Below are positions 1 to 11,853 of a stretch of DNA of 64,000 nt, piece after piece (position 1 is the first letter of the stretch; each line of letters opens with the position of its first letter). The position numbers and the translations under genes are program-made. Below the pieces are notes generated by a model. The model ran no database searches and was not told the origin of the DNA. It saw only the letters and a program-made list of their open reading frames with translations. The DNA is from Podocnemis expansa. Its lineage: Eukaryota; Chordata; Testudines; Podocnemididae. Where the stretch lies: NCBI GenBank assembly GCA_007922195.1, contig ML682008.1, positions 9,302,416 to 9,366,415 on the forward strand, written 5' to 3'.

Positions 1-1119
1 GATCAGACATGAGGTGGCATGGTGAAGCCAAGGAATAGGGCGATGGTACCTGGCACAATCTGCCATGGAAACGCCCACCTTGGCTGACCAGCCTCTGGTC
101 CCGTACAGCTTTCCCCCCACCCTGAGAAATTCCCCAGATACCCCCTGCCACACTAGCCAGCCCCATACACCCCCCTCCATCCCTCTCCTCTCTGCCAGCC
201 CACCCTGCACACCACAGTCTAGCTACCACCCTAATGTTGAAACAGATCAATGGTGGGCTGGAAAAATAGGTGAACAGATGGATGGCTGGGTTGATAGACA
301 GCTGGCTAACAAGACAGCTGAGGTTATGGGGTTTAGCCAATGTGGGGCACTAGCTGCCAGGGGTCTGGGTCAGCGGGGGGGGGGGGGGGGGGGGCAGTCT
401 CACTCAATCTCTCTGGGCCCCATGCACTGGCTCATGTCTCCGACTGAAACCGTGGTGACTCCCTGCCCCTCCCAGCATGGACTGATCAGAACTACAAAAG
501 GCACCAATCATCTCTTGTTCGTGGGTTGGTGCCAGAGCTCAGCCCAGTGCTGTACAAGCACACCAGAACCTGGTCTCTGGTCCCAGGCTGTCTCTGGCAG
601 ATGGGGGGCAGAAACTTGTGTCAGAGCAGAGCACCCCTCTCCCGCCCCCCCCCCCCCCCCGATCTGCTGGTACCCCTCACTCTTGACCTATAGACCTAGG
701 GCCATGCTGTTATGTGCTAAATTACTCACATGAAGTTTCCCCTTTTCCATGCCTCGGTGAAGGGAAGTGAAAGTGACATGCTCCATAGTGCAGCAGTCAA
801 CGGGAAGGGGTTGAGATGGGGGTGTGAGGTATGGACAGGCAAACCAGCCAGGGCTGGCTCCAGCACCTACCGGGAGCATTGCACCAGTGACTCAAATGAT
901 TTTTGGGGTTAATGATGCCCATGAGAGGCACCAAATTAGACAGAATTGAATTCTTGCTTTTTTGTTTGCCTTGCCTCGTTCCAGCATTGCACATTCATAA
1001 TTTTTCCTCTTTATTTGAATTATTTACTCCACATTTATTTATTCTTGTTAATCATTTTGATTCATTTAAACAAATAATATTCTACTTCACTATCATTTCC
1101 CTCTATTTTGATAATTTAG
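1..1119. other. Intronic sequence without a recognised gene
   Basis: I see no gene here. Open frames in this stretch are low-complexity, proline- and serine-rich and unsupported. There is an uninterrupted run of 20 G at 375-394 and a run of 16 C at 645-660. From the position of the PHTF2 coding exon at 21.5 kb this is inferred to be PHTF2 intron. Confidence 0.5.
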
Positions 1120-3191
1120 TTGAAACACTTGCTTAAAATGTTTCAGAAAATTAATACAATGACAGATAGGAAGAAACCATCTGGAGCTCAGTATTGTGAA
1201 CAGAAAGCTGAGCAGATACAAGAACAAGCAAAGCATAAAGGTTCCTTCTTCATGTATCTTAAGACACCAGAGATAGACAGTTCACAAGATCAAGCAAATT
1301 ACAGTATGGAGACCCAGCTACATGGCTTAGATGTGATGACTACAAAAAATTCTAGAAGAACATGGACCAAAACAAATTTAGGAATTTCAGTTTCTGAAAG
1401 ATGGAAATAAAAGAAAATTCTCCGCATACCACAAAAAGAGGAAGCTTCCCAATGGGGAAGAAATGCATAGACAGCAGTTACAATATTCAGTGTCAAAAGA
1501 CTCAGTGTTTTGCTTCTGCTACAAGCTATTTAGCAGTCATGTAATTTGTAGCAACTGTAAATTTTCACTTTCTGAAAATGGTTCAAAGGAATGAAAGAGC
1601 ATGTCTTCAATTCTGTCTCCTTATGACAAAAGTCCTTAACATTTGGAAAATTTACAAAACTGGAAAAAACCTTAAATATGATTAAAAAACTATTTATGAA
1701 GAAAAATGTATATGTAAATCAAGCAAGAACAATATTGGAGCCACCTATCGGAGCCTTTCGTTGCTTTAATGAGCGCTCTTAGTGGGCAAAACCTGGCACT
1801 TCCTAGGATAAATGAAAAATTGTACAGTTCAGGTAATGGAAGCTTTTTAAAATTTACCGAATACCTAACTCTGTTTGCTTTTATGACTGAATGTATTCTA
1901 CAAGAGCTTGAAGAAACGTTGTTATCCATTGAGAACTTACATGACCAAGGCTATGATAATCAGGGTAATATGAAGAGTAACAACAATGGTGTAGGAAAGA
2001 GAATAATAGCAATGAATTCTTGGGCATTTTTTGTTCCTTGCAGTACACATTCCTTGAATTTAGCTATCAATGATGCCGACAGATATTGTTTGGAGCCAAG
2101 TAGTTTCTCTGACCTAGTGCAACGCACATCTATGTCTTTTGCACATTCAACATGTCATTGGGAAGTTTATGCCCATGTGCATTCTAACTCTGAAACCACT
2201 ATCTCAAACAAGATGGGAGAGTCGATTTGATGCCTTGAAGCCCCTTTGGTATGAACTTGGAAATATCTGTGATGCACTAATTGAAATTTCTGATGATGCT
2301 ACCCCAAAAAAGGATTATCTGGCAATACTGCACATACAGCTACAGAAGCTCTTGCAAAATGGCCTCTGCGAGTTCACTCATTTTGTAGTACAATATCTTG
2401 TCTGATGTTTACCTTACCAGTAAGAAACCTCAGGAAATTACTTCAACATACATTGCTGTACAACAGCTGCAACAAATCAAGAAGTTTCTGGAGGAATGCA
2501 GGAATGATGTAGGGTTTGAAGAGACACTAGTAGATGCTCATGAGCTTGCTCTGGAATTTGAACTCCCACCAACAGACTTTGAATCAGAACCAGAACATAT
2601 TCAGAGAAAGAAGCAACAGTTCACATACGAGGCAAAAGATGAATCCATTCAGGATCCAAAACAAAGATTCAAAGTAAACTTATACTTTTCAGTCCTAGAT
2701 ACTGCAATCCAGTTAGTCGAACTATTTCAGCAGATACAGCAGCTTGATTCAATATTTGGTTTTCCTAATGATATACAGTTTGCAAAGTAAGACTTCAAAA
2801 CATATCAGAACACTGCATGAAACTAGAGTTGGCATTACAGCAAAGAAATTCAAAACATATTGATGCAGTAGATTTGTGCAGTGAACTGAATGCTATTTCA
2901 CAGTGACTTCCAAGACGTCTTGCTCCTCAAGATGTACTGGAGTTTATTTTTGAACACAGACAGCTTTCCCAACATCATCTTGCACTTCACATTCTCTTGA
3001 CTATTCCAGTTTCTGTTGCTAGTGTGGATAGTAGCTTTTCAAAGTTAAAATCGATAGACATACCTTCTTTCTTCCATGCTGCAAGACAGAGTTGGACTGT
3101 CTACCATCTTGATAGAACATGTAAGTTTCAAAACTTTGCCTCAAACAACTTATTGCACAATTTGAAAAAGCATGAAAAGCAAAGTTCTTAA
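1120..3191 (+). pseudogene. hAT-superfamily transposase relic (ZMYM1/TTF-type-like)
   Basis: Fragments in several plus-strand frames add up to a hAT transposase. In order they are a basic N-terminus with KKPSGAQ (about 1170), a core with FVPCSTHSLNLAIND (about 2030-2075), SQTRWESRFDALKPLW (about 2200-2250), a helical segment (2400-2790), and a C-terminal dimerisation-like stretch with SVDSSFSKLK (about 3020-3050) that matches the usual SGERSFSKLK. Stops and frame changes between fragments show it is dead. The family resemblance is to ZMYM1-like, DUF4371-containing transposases. I could not find convincing ends; CAGGGCTGGCTCCAG at about 852 is a possible left terminus. It was probably an autonomous DNA transposon, now a fossil in a PHTF2 intron. 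Confidence 0.75.
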
Positions 3192-3309
3192 TGTTTACAG
3201 AAATGTTCACTTTGAATATCAAGTAAACGAAGACAGAAGTTCATTCTAGACATTTTTCTCTATGATGAATAGGGGCGAAGGGCATTCCAAAATCACAGTT
3301 TGCCTAGAG

Positions 3310-4397
3310 CAGTGGTTCCCAACCTTTTCTCTGCTATGGCACACCTTGATACCTTCAAATTTTTTGAGGCACACCACCATTAAAAAACCCATGGGTATTC
3401 AAATTAACCTATGAATATTCATGAGCCATGGCACAGTGTTTCGGAAATGCTGCTATGTGCGGTAGTACGGGTAGCAGAGCATGGGTGGCAGAACAGTGGA
3501 GGTCAGCAGTCATGTGCAGTGGCAGTAGCAAGTCTGGAAAGCAAAGCAGGGCAGGGGTGGCAAAAGAGGACAAGGGCAGCCATGTGGGGAACAGCACAAG
3601 GGTGGCAAGAGAGGAAGGGAGGAAAAAGAGTAGCTTGGGGGTGGGGGGGGGGCAGGAGGGAAGCGGGTAGTGGGAAGGTAGGGCAGGGGAGCATGGCGGA
3701 GCACCCACTTCTCCCTTCTCTACAGTGGCTCCCTACCACCCAGGGCAAATCCTCATCTTACTGCTGCTCCCTCCCACCTCAGTGGGTCCCATCCTTCCCT
3801 CCACCAGCCCCCTGCTGCCTCTGATGGACCCGCCAGCCCCCAGCTACACCCCCCCACAGCCACCCCCTAAGTACACCCCGCCATCAACCAGCCACACACC
3901 CTCTGCTACACATCCACTCCCACCCACATCTGCTACACACGCATACCTGCCCCACACAACCTGCAGCAGCGTCCCCCCCGCCCCCCCCCCAAGCCATTAC
4001 CTGGGCTGTTTGCAGCCTGGCTGACACAAGCTGCTCCACCCTGCACGGGGAGATTCACACACTCCCACCCTCCCCCAACTCTCTGCTGGTTGGGCTTAAG
4101 GTGGAGCCACCTGAACGGTGCATTTGGGCTGCTCCTACTATTTTTAGGGGGACCCCTGGAACTCCCTGTTCTAATGCCTTCCTCTGTTTTTAGAGGGCCA
4201 GAATGTTGTCTGCCTAAAACTAGGGAGGGTCTGGAACTGTGTTCTGGTGTCTTCCCTATTTCTTTAACCCCTGCCTTTTCCCAGCCCTGCACAGCCCAGG
4301 TGGCTGGGCTGAGCAGGGAGGGAACTTTAACTCCAGGACTTGGGCATGCTCGCATCACACTTTGGGTGTGCCCTGGCACACTGGTTTGGAACCACTG
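3310..4397. mobile_element. Non-autonomous hAT element with perfect 8-bp TSD
   Basis: The element starts CAGTGGTTCCCAACC and ends GGTTTGGAACCACTG, which are inverted terminal repeats. Both flanks carry GCCTAGAG (3302-3309 and 4398-4405), a perfect 8-bp target site duplication. The outer parts contain the gtggcacacc / gaggcacaccacc / atgaatattcatgag motifs shared with shorter copies at 31938, 49121 and 50090. The interior is GC-rich low-complexity filler with no credible transposase, so this is an enlarged member of the same non-autonomous family. The TSD fits nnnTAnnn, the preference reported for Buster-type hATs. Confidence 0.9.
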
Positions 4398-4435
4398 GCC
4401 TAGAGCACCAAAAAATCTTGATCTGACCCTGTGAA

Positions 4436-4530
4436 GTGAGGGTTACTCACCCTTTTGCAGTACCCAAGGTTCTTTGAGACGCATGTCCCCAACATGCTCC
4501 ACTTCAGGTGCGTGGGCATACAGTGCTCCA
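4436..4530. mobile_element. Fragment of a second DIRS-like terminal repeat
   Basis: The segment from gagggttactcacc to about 4530 has the same style as the DIRS ends next to it (ggttactcacc, then gtgctccacttcaggtgcg) but is not a copy of them. It resembles termini of other DIRS families in reptiles, recalled from family knowledge rather than checked. It abuts the full DIRS element that starts near 4541. Confidence 0.4.
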
Positions 4531-4586
4531 ACAAACAGGAAAGACGGTTACTAACCTTTCCCGTAACTGTCGTTCTCCGACATGTG

Positions 4587-4770
4587 TTGCTCACATCCAC
4601 TCCAAGTAGGTGAATGCGCGTGCGCATGCATGGCTGCCGGAAGATTTTTCCCCTCAGCCTTCTCCTCCCTTCCAGGGTCAGCTACAGAGCCCCCTTGAGA
4701 CCCGCCACTATATCCTCTTTTATAAGAATCACCTAATTCCCCCTCCCCTTCAGTTCCTTCTTGCCGGAAA
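4587..4770 (+). repeat. DIRS inverted terminal repeat, left copy
   Basis: This segment (ttgctcacatcc..., through gccggaagattttt and the cagggtcagctacagagccc block) is the reverse complement, with scattered changes, of 10222-10418. The outermost bases of the two repeats differ: the left end has the gtaactgtcgttctccgac block and the right end has the cttctctttcaagtgattg block. Confidence 0.9.
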
Positions 4771-4795
4771 CCGACAGTGGGGTAGGTGGGTGGAT

Positions 4796-4903
4796 CTTGG
4801 AGTGGATGTGAGCAACACATCTCAGAGAACGACAGTTATGGGAAAGGTTAGTAACCGTCTTTCTCCTTCAAGTGATTGCTCACATGCACTCCAAGTAGGT
4901 GAT
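4796..4903. repeat. DIRS internal complementary region
   Basis: Bases 4796-4856 are the inverted copy of the extreme left end (4541-4600). The following 4857-4903 (ttcaagtgattgctcacatg) match the extreme right end in reverse complement (10390-10435). A junction segment carrying both outer ends is the internal complementary region thought to template circular DIRS intermediates. Confidence 0.85.
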
Positions 4904-4934
4904 TCCCAAGCACTTTCTGGAGGTGGGGTTGAAA

Positions 4935-6320
4935 TTATTTTGCCACTGAGCGTAGAACTGCCATCCCAACTGCCGCGTCCTCACTCGCATGTTGGGTAAC
5001 AGCATTGTGCAATGCAAACGTATGTATTGATGACCATGTTGCAGCTCTGCAAATATCTATGATATGAACCTGGGCTGTGAATGCTATTGAAGTTGCCTGA
5101 GCCCTTGCTGAGTGTGCCCTGACCAAAAGGGAGGGGGGTCTACCTGCTAATTCGTATGATTTCTTAATGCAGGACACTACCCATTTTGAAATTGTCTGCG
5201 ATGAGACAGGCACACCTGTCATTCTATTAGCTACTGAAACGAACAGCTGGGTTGATTTCCTGAACAGCCTGGTTCGTTCAATATAAAAGGCAAGGACCTG
5301 CCTCACATCTAGGGTGTGTAGCACTCGCTCCCTGTCTGAGCAGTGAGGCTTCCGGAAGAAGGATGGCAGGAAAATATCTGTATTTACATGGAATCTGGAA
5401 ACCACCTCTGGTAGAAAGGTCGGGTGCGGTCAGAGCCGCACTTTATCTTTGAAGAACATCATGTACAGTGGTTCAGTTGTAAGTGCTCTTAGTTCTGATA
5501 CCCTCCTAGAGGAGGTGACTGCCACCAGGAATGCTACCTTCCAAGAGAGGTACAACTCAGAACAAGTCGCTAGCGGTTCAAAGGGAGGCTTCATTAACGC
5601 TGACAAAACTAAATTTAAGTCCCATCGCGGAACTGGCTTAACAGGCTGTGGGAACTTCCTCATAATTCCCTTTAAGAACCAGCTCAACATCAGGTTGGAG
5701 AATACAGGGCATCCCCCCTAGAGGCTCATGGAAAGCCGATATAGCCGCTAGGTGAACCTTCACCAAGGACACTGACAGACCTCCTTGACTGAGCTGTAAT
5801 AAGTAGTCCAATATCACTGGGTAGTCGCCTCCCTAGGGATTACTGCTAAACGGTTACACCAGTGGTAAAACCGTCTCCACTTCGCCAAGTACGTTAATCT
5901 CGTCGAAAGCTTTCTGCTACCTAGTAGGATATCCCTGACCTGAGTAAAGCATTGCAGCTCTTCCTGGCTTAGCCACTGAGAGTTTCCATGCAGACAGGTG
6001 AAGAGAGTGTAGGTTTGGATGTCTGAGAAGGCCTTGATTCTGAGAAAGATGATCCTGGTGCAGTGGCAGGACAACAGGGTTGTCTGTGAGGATGTCCAGG
6101 AGAGACGGGTACCAATGTTGACACGTCCAGTCCAGTGCAATAAGAATGACTGATGCCCTGTCTTTATCTTGGCCAGGACCTTGTGTATCAGAGGGAAAGG
6201 AGGGAACGCATACAATAGCGTCCCCATCCAGCCAACCTGGAAGGCATCCGCCAGGGACCCCCCCGCTGAGGCCACGGAAGGAGCAGAACTGAGCACACTT
6301 GGTGTTTTCCTTGGTGGCAA
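4935..6320 (-). pseudogene. DIRS tyrosine recombinase, broken
   Basis: Read from 6320 down to 4935 in three frames. The N-terminal part has SRKLSTRLTYLAKWRRF (about 5890), the SAM-like core-binding region. The middle fragment (5690-5430) has TSSRRVSELRAL with the first catalytic Arg. The C-terminal fragment (5405-4935) has VRAHSARAQATS with the HxxR box and then TFALHNAV, where related enzymes have the nucleophilic Tyr at the position now Asn. The frame breaks and the missing Tyr make it non-functional. Its normal role is to integrate a circular DIRS DNA copy without target duplication. Confidence 0.85.
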
Positions 6321-6365
6321 AGAGGTCCAGACGCAGAGTCCCCCACCTGCAGAAGATGGAGAGGG

Positions 6366-7034
6366 CTACATCTGTCCAGAAAGACCACTCGTGTGCGTAT
6401 GGCCTTGCTCAACAAGTCTGCGAGGGAGTTCTGACACCCTGGTAGGTATGATGCTTCCAGGTGAATGTCCCTGGGTATACAAAAATCCCATAGATCTATT
6501 GCTTCCCAGCAAAGAGCTGATGAACGGGCTTCCCCGCTTGTTTATATAGTACATTGTAGCAATGCTGTCCGTCTTTAACAAAAGACGTTTGCCTTTTAGG
6601 TGGCGCTCAAACGCTTGGCAGGCTAATTTCACTGCTCGCAACTCCCTGACATTTATGTGGTCCAGCTGATCCCTTGTGGTCCAACGTCCCTGGGTTCTTA
6701 AGGACTCGAGGTGTTCACCCCATCCCACATCCGACGCATCTGTTACTAGCGTAATTGACGGAAGTGGCTTGGAAAATGGAAGACCTGCGCAGACTATGTC
6801 CCAGTTCGGCCACCATTCTAGGGACTTCAGGACATAGGGCGGGATAAACACCACACGATCGAGAGGACACTTGGACGGGTAGTGAACTGACAAGAGCCAC
6901 AGTTGGAGCGGTCTCATGTGCAGTCTGGCATTCTGTACTATTTGCGTACATGTGAAGTGACCTAGGAGGCTCAAGCAAGTCCAAACTGTGGTCAAAGGGT
7001 GATCGGAGACAGACATTCTTGATAAGTGATGCAA
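6366..7034 (-). pseudogene. DIRS RNase H domain
   Basis: This frame carries the RNase H acidic residues in order: TDASDVGWG, then INVRELRAV, then LLLKTDSIATMYYINKRG. It is the part of the DIRS pol that follows the RT and would degrade the RNA template. It is offset in frame from the recombinase, and the frame joining it to the RT is disturbed. Confidence 0.85.
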
Positions 7035-7099
7035 TGTTTTGAAAATGGTCGGGTGGTAAAGATACTGTCTCTCGATGTGAGTCTATGATTGCACCTATA

Positions 7100-7743
7100 A
7101 ATTCTATCGATTGGGTAAGTACTAATTTTGACTTTTCTTCATTTATCAACAGGCCCAGTTCGTTGAATATCTTCCTTATCATGGAGAGATGCCTCAAAAC
7201 CTGGTCCTTGGAGGTGCCCTTTATTAGCCAATTGTCTAGATACAGAAAGCCATGTATGTGATGCTTCCTGAGGAAGGCCGCCACTACTGCCATACACTTT
7301 GTGAAAACTCGAGGGGCCGTTGACAGACAAAAGGAAGGGCAGTAAATCGGAATTGTTTGTTGCCCACCACAAATGGCAGAAATCTTCTGTGCTTCAGGGT
7401 GATCGAGATATGGAAGTATGCATCTCTTAGATTGAGAGCAGCATACCAGTCCCCTGATTGCAGGGACGGAGTGACTGAGGATAGGGATACCATGCAAAAT
7501 TTTATTTTCTTGATGAATTTGTTTAGGTTTCTCAGATTCAATATGGGTCTGAGGCCTCCCTTCGCTTTGGGTATCAGGAAGTTCTTCGAATAAAATCCTA
7601 GTCCCTTCATGTCCATCGGCACCTCTTCTACAGCCCCAAAAATCAGAAGCTTTTGCATCTCTGCCATCAGGGTTTGTTCGTGAGATGTGTCCCTGAAGAA
7701 GGACGGGGATGGGGAAGGGTAGTGTCAGGGAACTGGATTGCAA
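7100..7743 (-). pseudogene. DIRS reverse transcriptase domain
   Basis: Conserved RT blocks are visible: FLIPKAKGGLRPILNLRNLN (about 7580), GDWYAALNLRDAYFHISI with the first catalytic Asp (about 7450), and GFLYLDNWLIKG (about 7220). In functional DIRS enzymes the last block reads YLDDWL; the second Asp here is Asn. A frame change near 7300 separates the palm motifs (the frame ending 7284 versus the 6715-7743 frame). This is a dead copy of the element's polymerase. Confidence 0.88.
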
Positions 7744-7875
7744 ATCCGTTTCCCACTGTGCAAAGCACCCAGGAGTCCGATGTTATAAGGGACCACACCC
7801 GGTAGAAATGGGATACAGTCCAAAAAAAGGTGGGATATATGTTTTGTGATTGGTATGTTGCTCTCGAGCGTATCT

Positions 7876-10143
7876 TCAAAATCCCTGCTTGTTGCCTGAC
7901 GGCTGTTTGGAAGAGTTGTCATTTATGTTAGCAGGGTGATATGATCTCCTTCTGCCTCCTGGAGAATTATGTCCCCCTCTAGGTCTTCTACAACTGAAGT
8001 CTTGCCTTGACAGTTGGAAATGACGAGCTGCTGACTGAGGCTTAAAATGCCGCCTCTGATTGGCTACTGTATGCGCACCCAGAGATTTAAAGGTGGCCTT
8101 TGAGTCCTTTAGACTATGTAGTTTTGAATCAGTCTGCTCCGAAAATAAAGACTTGCCCTCAAACGGTAGATCCTGTATTGACTGTTGTACTTCATACGGG
8201 AGGGTTGATGCTTGTAGCCAAGCAGTGCGTCTCATTGCAATTCCCAAGGCTATGGATCAAGCAGCTGTATCCGCTGAATCTAGGGCTGCCTGCAACAACA
8301 CCCTTGCCACCGCTTTACCTTCTTCTAATAATGTCATGAATTCCTGTTTTACCTCTGGGGCTAAGGAGTTTACAAATTTATGCATGGCATTCCACATGTT
8401 GAAAGTGTACTGGCTAAGAATGGCTTGGTGATTTGCCACTCTAATTAATAACCCACCTGTGGAGTACGTTTTCTTGCCATACCAATAGAGTCCTAGCGTC
8501 TCTTGTCTTCGGAGATGGAGCCATAGCTCGTCTCTCCCTGTCACTGGCGACGGTCACTACAAGTGAACCCGGTGAGGGATGAGTATACAGGAAGTCGTAC
8601 TCCCCCAGGGGGACAAAGTATTTTCTCTCCAACCTTTTGGCCACTGCTGGCGCAGAAGGCAGCGTCAGCCAGACCTCCCTCACGTTCTTATTAATAGTTC
8701 TTATGAGCAGTAGAGCTATCTTGGCAGGGCCCGAAGGTGACAAAATATCTATCATAGGGTCAGTCGATTCATCGTTGACCTCCAACATTTGAATGCCCAG
8801 GTTGCCTGCAACCCTCTTAAGCAGATCTTGGTAGACCCTATTATCTTCAGAGGGGTGAGCTGGAGCACTTCCTAGTGCTTCCTTAGACTGAGAGGCAGGT
8901 TCTACATGCACATCGTTCTCTGCCTCATGATCCTCTAGAGACCCTGGGTCCAGTGTTTCTGTATCTTCCAGCACATCAACATCTGCCTTGGTATCATTGA
9001 TGGAAACACCCGTGGCCAAAAATGCAGGGCGGTGCAACATCGCAGATGGAGCAGCACTATCCCCCACAGCAGGTCCCGATGCATCACTTGTGGACCTGTG
9101 CTTGGAGTATGTTGATAGTGACCACGGGGGGGTGTGACTCTTGAGCCTGTTGACAGGTCCACGGAAACCAGAATGGCCATCCTGGGGGATTGTTCCACTG
9201 AGATGCCCACAGTACCGGGAAGGGTTGAGAGTTGGTATTCCAGTGCCCCGGGGCTGAACATGGCTGATTTCTGTGGGAGATTTCAGAGTCCACCTCCGAC
9301 AGGGAGGGGCTCCTGCGGAACCAGTCCAGTGCCAAGGTTTTTGCTCGGTGTCATTTACGAGACAATTTGGAGTCCGGGATTAGCGCTGGTTTACCCCTGG
9401 AACGACTCAGTGTAGGCGGTCCTGGTGAGATTGAACTCCCCATGCAGAGCGGCGCAGTGGACTCAGTTCCTTGCCACCGTGTACACATCCAGGGTGGAGA
9501 GAGATCTGGGAACCAGGATCTCCTCCTCGTCCAGTGCCATGATGAGACCCGTATCGGGGTCAATGCTCAACAAGCCCTCTGTCAGGATCAGAGCTGGCGA
9601 GTGGAGCAGCTTATCATCACGGGCACCATGCCCTGACTTTTTCTTAGCCACCGCAGAGTCCTTCTGTCCGCCTTCGGGACCCAGTGATCTGCCCCAGTCC
9701 TCACGGTGCCTCTTTCGTGGCACTGGTGAATGAGACTGGCACTTTGGTGATGCTGTGGATTCCAGGGATTCGCGGTGCCAAGCTGCCTTGCTCTACTTCT
9801 CCGCTGCCTTAGGCGGCAGGGTGCTTCTAGCCGATGCCGCCAGCAAAGTCGGTTCCGATCAGGCAGGAGAGGGTCTTAGCACAGACTCCATGATTCTCCT
9901 CAACCTTTCTTTCCTAGTCCTTTGCTGAAAGGACTTGCAGAGTTTACACTTCTGGGCTAAATGATTTTCCCCCAAGCACTGCAGGCAAGAAGCATGCGGG
10001 TCGCTCCTGGGAACCAGCTTCTTGCAACTGACACAGGGTTTAAAACCCAGGGACCGAGGCGTGCCCTTGCCCCAGGCAGATAGAAACCCCTGTTCCCCGA
10101 CTAAATTAAAGAAAAACAAATAATAAGAAAAGAAAAAGGACAA
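7876..10143 (-). pseudogene. DIRS gag-like region, fragmented
   Basis: Several short minus-strand frames occupy the 5' third of the element. The first (10143-9859) has a Cys/His-rich segment, CVSCKKLVPRSDPHASC followed by CLQCLGENHLAQKCKLC, that looks like the zinc-binding motif near the start of DIRS gag proteins. The later frames (9723-9463, 9261-8441, 8247-7876) are acidic or basic and lack recognisable domains. Stops and shifts break the frame. Confidence 0.65.
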
Positions 10144-10221
10144 GGGAAAAAAAAAAAAAAAAAACTAATGAGGAAGGGGAAGGAAGACTGGTAAAATGTC
10201 TGACTGAGGGAGAGAGGTCGT

Positions 10222-10418
10222 GTTCCAGCAAGCTGCCACGGTAGGAAGAAAGAAATGAATGGGAGGGGGAGTAGGTGAGCCTTATAAGATAGGATATAGT
10301 GGCGGACCTCGAGGGGGCTCTGTAGCTGACCCTGGAAGGGAGGGGAAGGCTGAGGGAAAAATCTTCCGGCACCCGTGCATGCGCACGCATGCACCTACTT
10401 GTAGTGCATGTGAGCAAT
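10222..10418 (-). repeat. DIRS inverted terminal repeat, right copy
   Basis: Reverse-complement partner of 4587-4770, through the blocks cttataag, gggctctgtagctgaccctg and aaaatcttccgg. The A-rich tract at 10148-10164 lies just inside it. Confidence 0.9.
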
Positions 10419-10439
10419 CACTTGAAAGAGAAGCAAGCA

Positions 10440-11643
10440 AATAAGGCAAAGCTGTTGGAAACGATTTCACATATAACCTGAGCTTCTAGTCTAGAAACTA
10501 AAGGATTTAAGTGCCCCCAACTTCTATTACTAAACTAGAGCTCTGTGACTCTTGAACAGAAGCACATAATTCCATATAATGTGGATCAGGGGAAGTAATT
10601 TTACTGAAGGGAGAAAGTATTTCAGGAGGGGTGAGGGGACCAACACCTCACTGTGTCTCATTCCAATCTCTCTCAATTGCTATTTCCATTTTTATGCCTT
10701 GTAATTTAATTTTTGGTGCATTTAAAAAAATGTTAGCAGATACAAAAGATAATCATGGATGATATTCTCCTTCGTAATTTTAGATTCGACGTCTGTTATC
10801 TTTTGCAAATCACTATAAACAATAGCTGCTTCTCATTCACATCAAGTCTGTGAGAGAAGAATGAAGACATTTTGCTAGTACAGAGAGTAATGAGCTAGTG
10901 TAGCTGCTACTTTTCACTTTTCATAGTTGACCAAAAGACAATAGAGCTGGTGTTAAAGGAAAAGCATGCTCGAGAGTAGTTAAGTGTTCAGTTTTGACCC
11001 TGTACAACCTCCAGAATTTAGAAAAGCATGTGTTGCTTGTTAAGCAACATAATATTTTGCAGAGTTCACTGATATGAGCCATCTTGTATTTATATATGAA
11101 TGATAGTGCATTTTAGACTAGCCTGGTTATATCATGGAATCAATACCAAAGTAGATGTGGGGCGGGGAACTATTTTCTTTGATTGCTTAAGTTAAATTCT
11201 TATATTTCATTAACACCAACAAGTCATCCCAGTGTTAATTATTCACAGCAACAGCCTGTCTCATTGATCTGCAAATAGTAAATACTTGTAAATGGAAGCC
11301 CCTAAGCTATTTTTCTTGCCAAAGTAAAATACTGAATTGTCATTCCAACAGCAACTTACACAAACTTTTCAGGTTGTTTATATGTTTGTTCTGATTTCCA
11401 GAGTTCTTTTCAGTTCAAACTTCAAATCTGTATATATCTGAAGGGCACAGGGACCTGGAGTAGCCAGATAGCCCTCATAAAGCCAATTAAAGTGATACAG
11501 TAACCGACTGGAGATAAGGTTGTTAATGCAACTGTCATACAGAGAATAAGTGCATACATAATATGATCTAAGCTTGTTTCTCTTTCCAATACATCAAATT
11601 TTAGTCACAGGCAGCTCCTTAGTTGTTCCAGCTCCAAATACTC
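10440..11643. other. PHTF2 intron, no feature recognised
   Basis: AT-rich sequence without a supported coding region, exon or recognisable repeat. Confidence 0.5.
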
Positions 11644-11657
11644 TTGATTTAACATGA

Positions 11658-11853
11658 CCCAAAGGTGTGGTCATGTTAGTCTAATTCAGCAAAACAAACA
11701 ACGAGTCCTGTAGCCCTTCCAAAGACTAACAGATTTATTTATCACATGAGCTTTCATGGGAGAGTCTGACTAAGTGGGATCTTCTCCCATGAAAGCTCAT
11801 GTGATAAGTAAATCTGTTAGTCTTTGGAAGGGCTACAGGACTCCTTGTTTGTT
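11658..11853. mobile_element. Palindromic Penelope-like 3'-end unit with 14-bp TSD
   Basis: The left arm is the reverse complement of the right arm. Both contain gactaacagatttattta and catgagctttcatggg and share private variants (ggaagggctacagg). Between the arms lies ctgactaagtgggatct, a mutated hammerhead-like core. The flanks TTGATTTAACATGA (11644-11657) and TTGATTCAACATGA (11854-11867) form a 14-bp target duplication with one mismatch. The left arm reaches the element's cccaaagg end; the right arm stops at ctccttgtttg. Confidence 0.85.

Larger units (their letters stand above)
4541..10435 (-). mobile_element. DIRS-type tyrosine-recombinase retrotransposon, inactive
   Basis: A near full-length element on the minus strand. 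From right to left it has gag-like fragments (10143-7880), reverse transcriptase (7743-7100), RNase H (7034-6366) and a tyrosine recombinase (6320-4935). It carries inverted terminal repeats and an internal complementary region, which together are diagnostic of DIRS. There is no LTR and no integrase. All frames are broken by shifts or stops, and at least two catalytic residues appear changed, so it cannot move by itself. It lies in a PHTF2 intron in the same orientation as the gene. Confidence 0.92.

Noticed and set aside
65..733. 222-codon open frame as a gene
   Set aside because: It spans G and C homopolymers, has low-complexity composition, no domain and no splice or conservation evidence.
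4541..10435. Endogenous retrovirus
   Set aside because: Reverse transcriptase and RNase H are present, but with inverted repeats, a tyrosine recombinase and no integrase, protease or envelope; this is DIRS.
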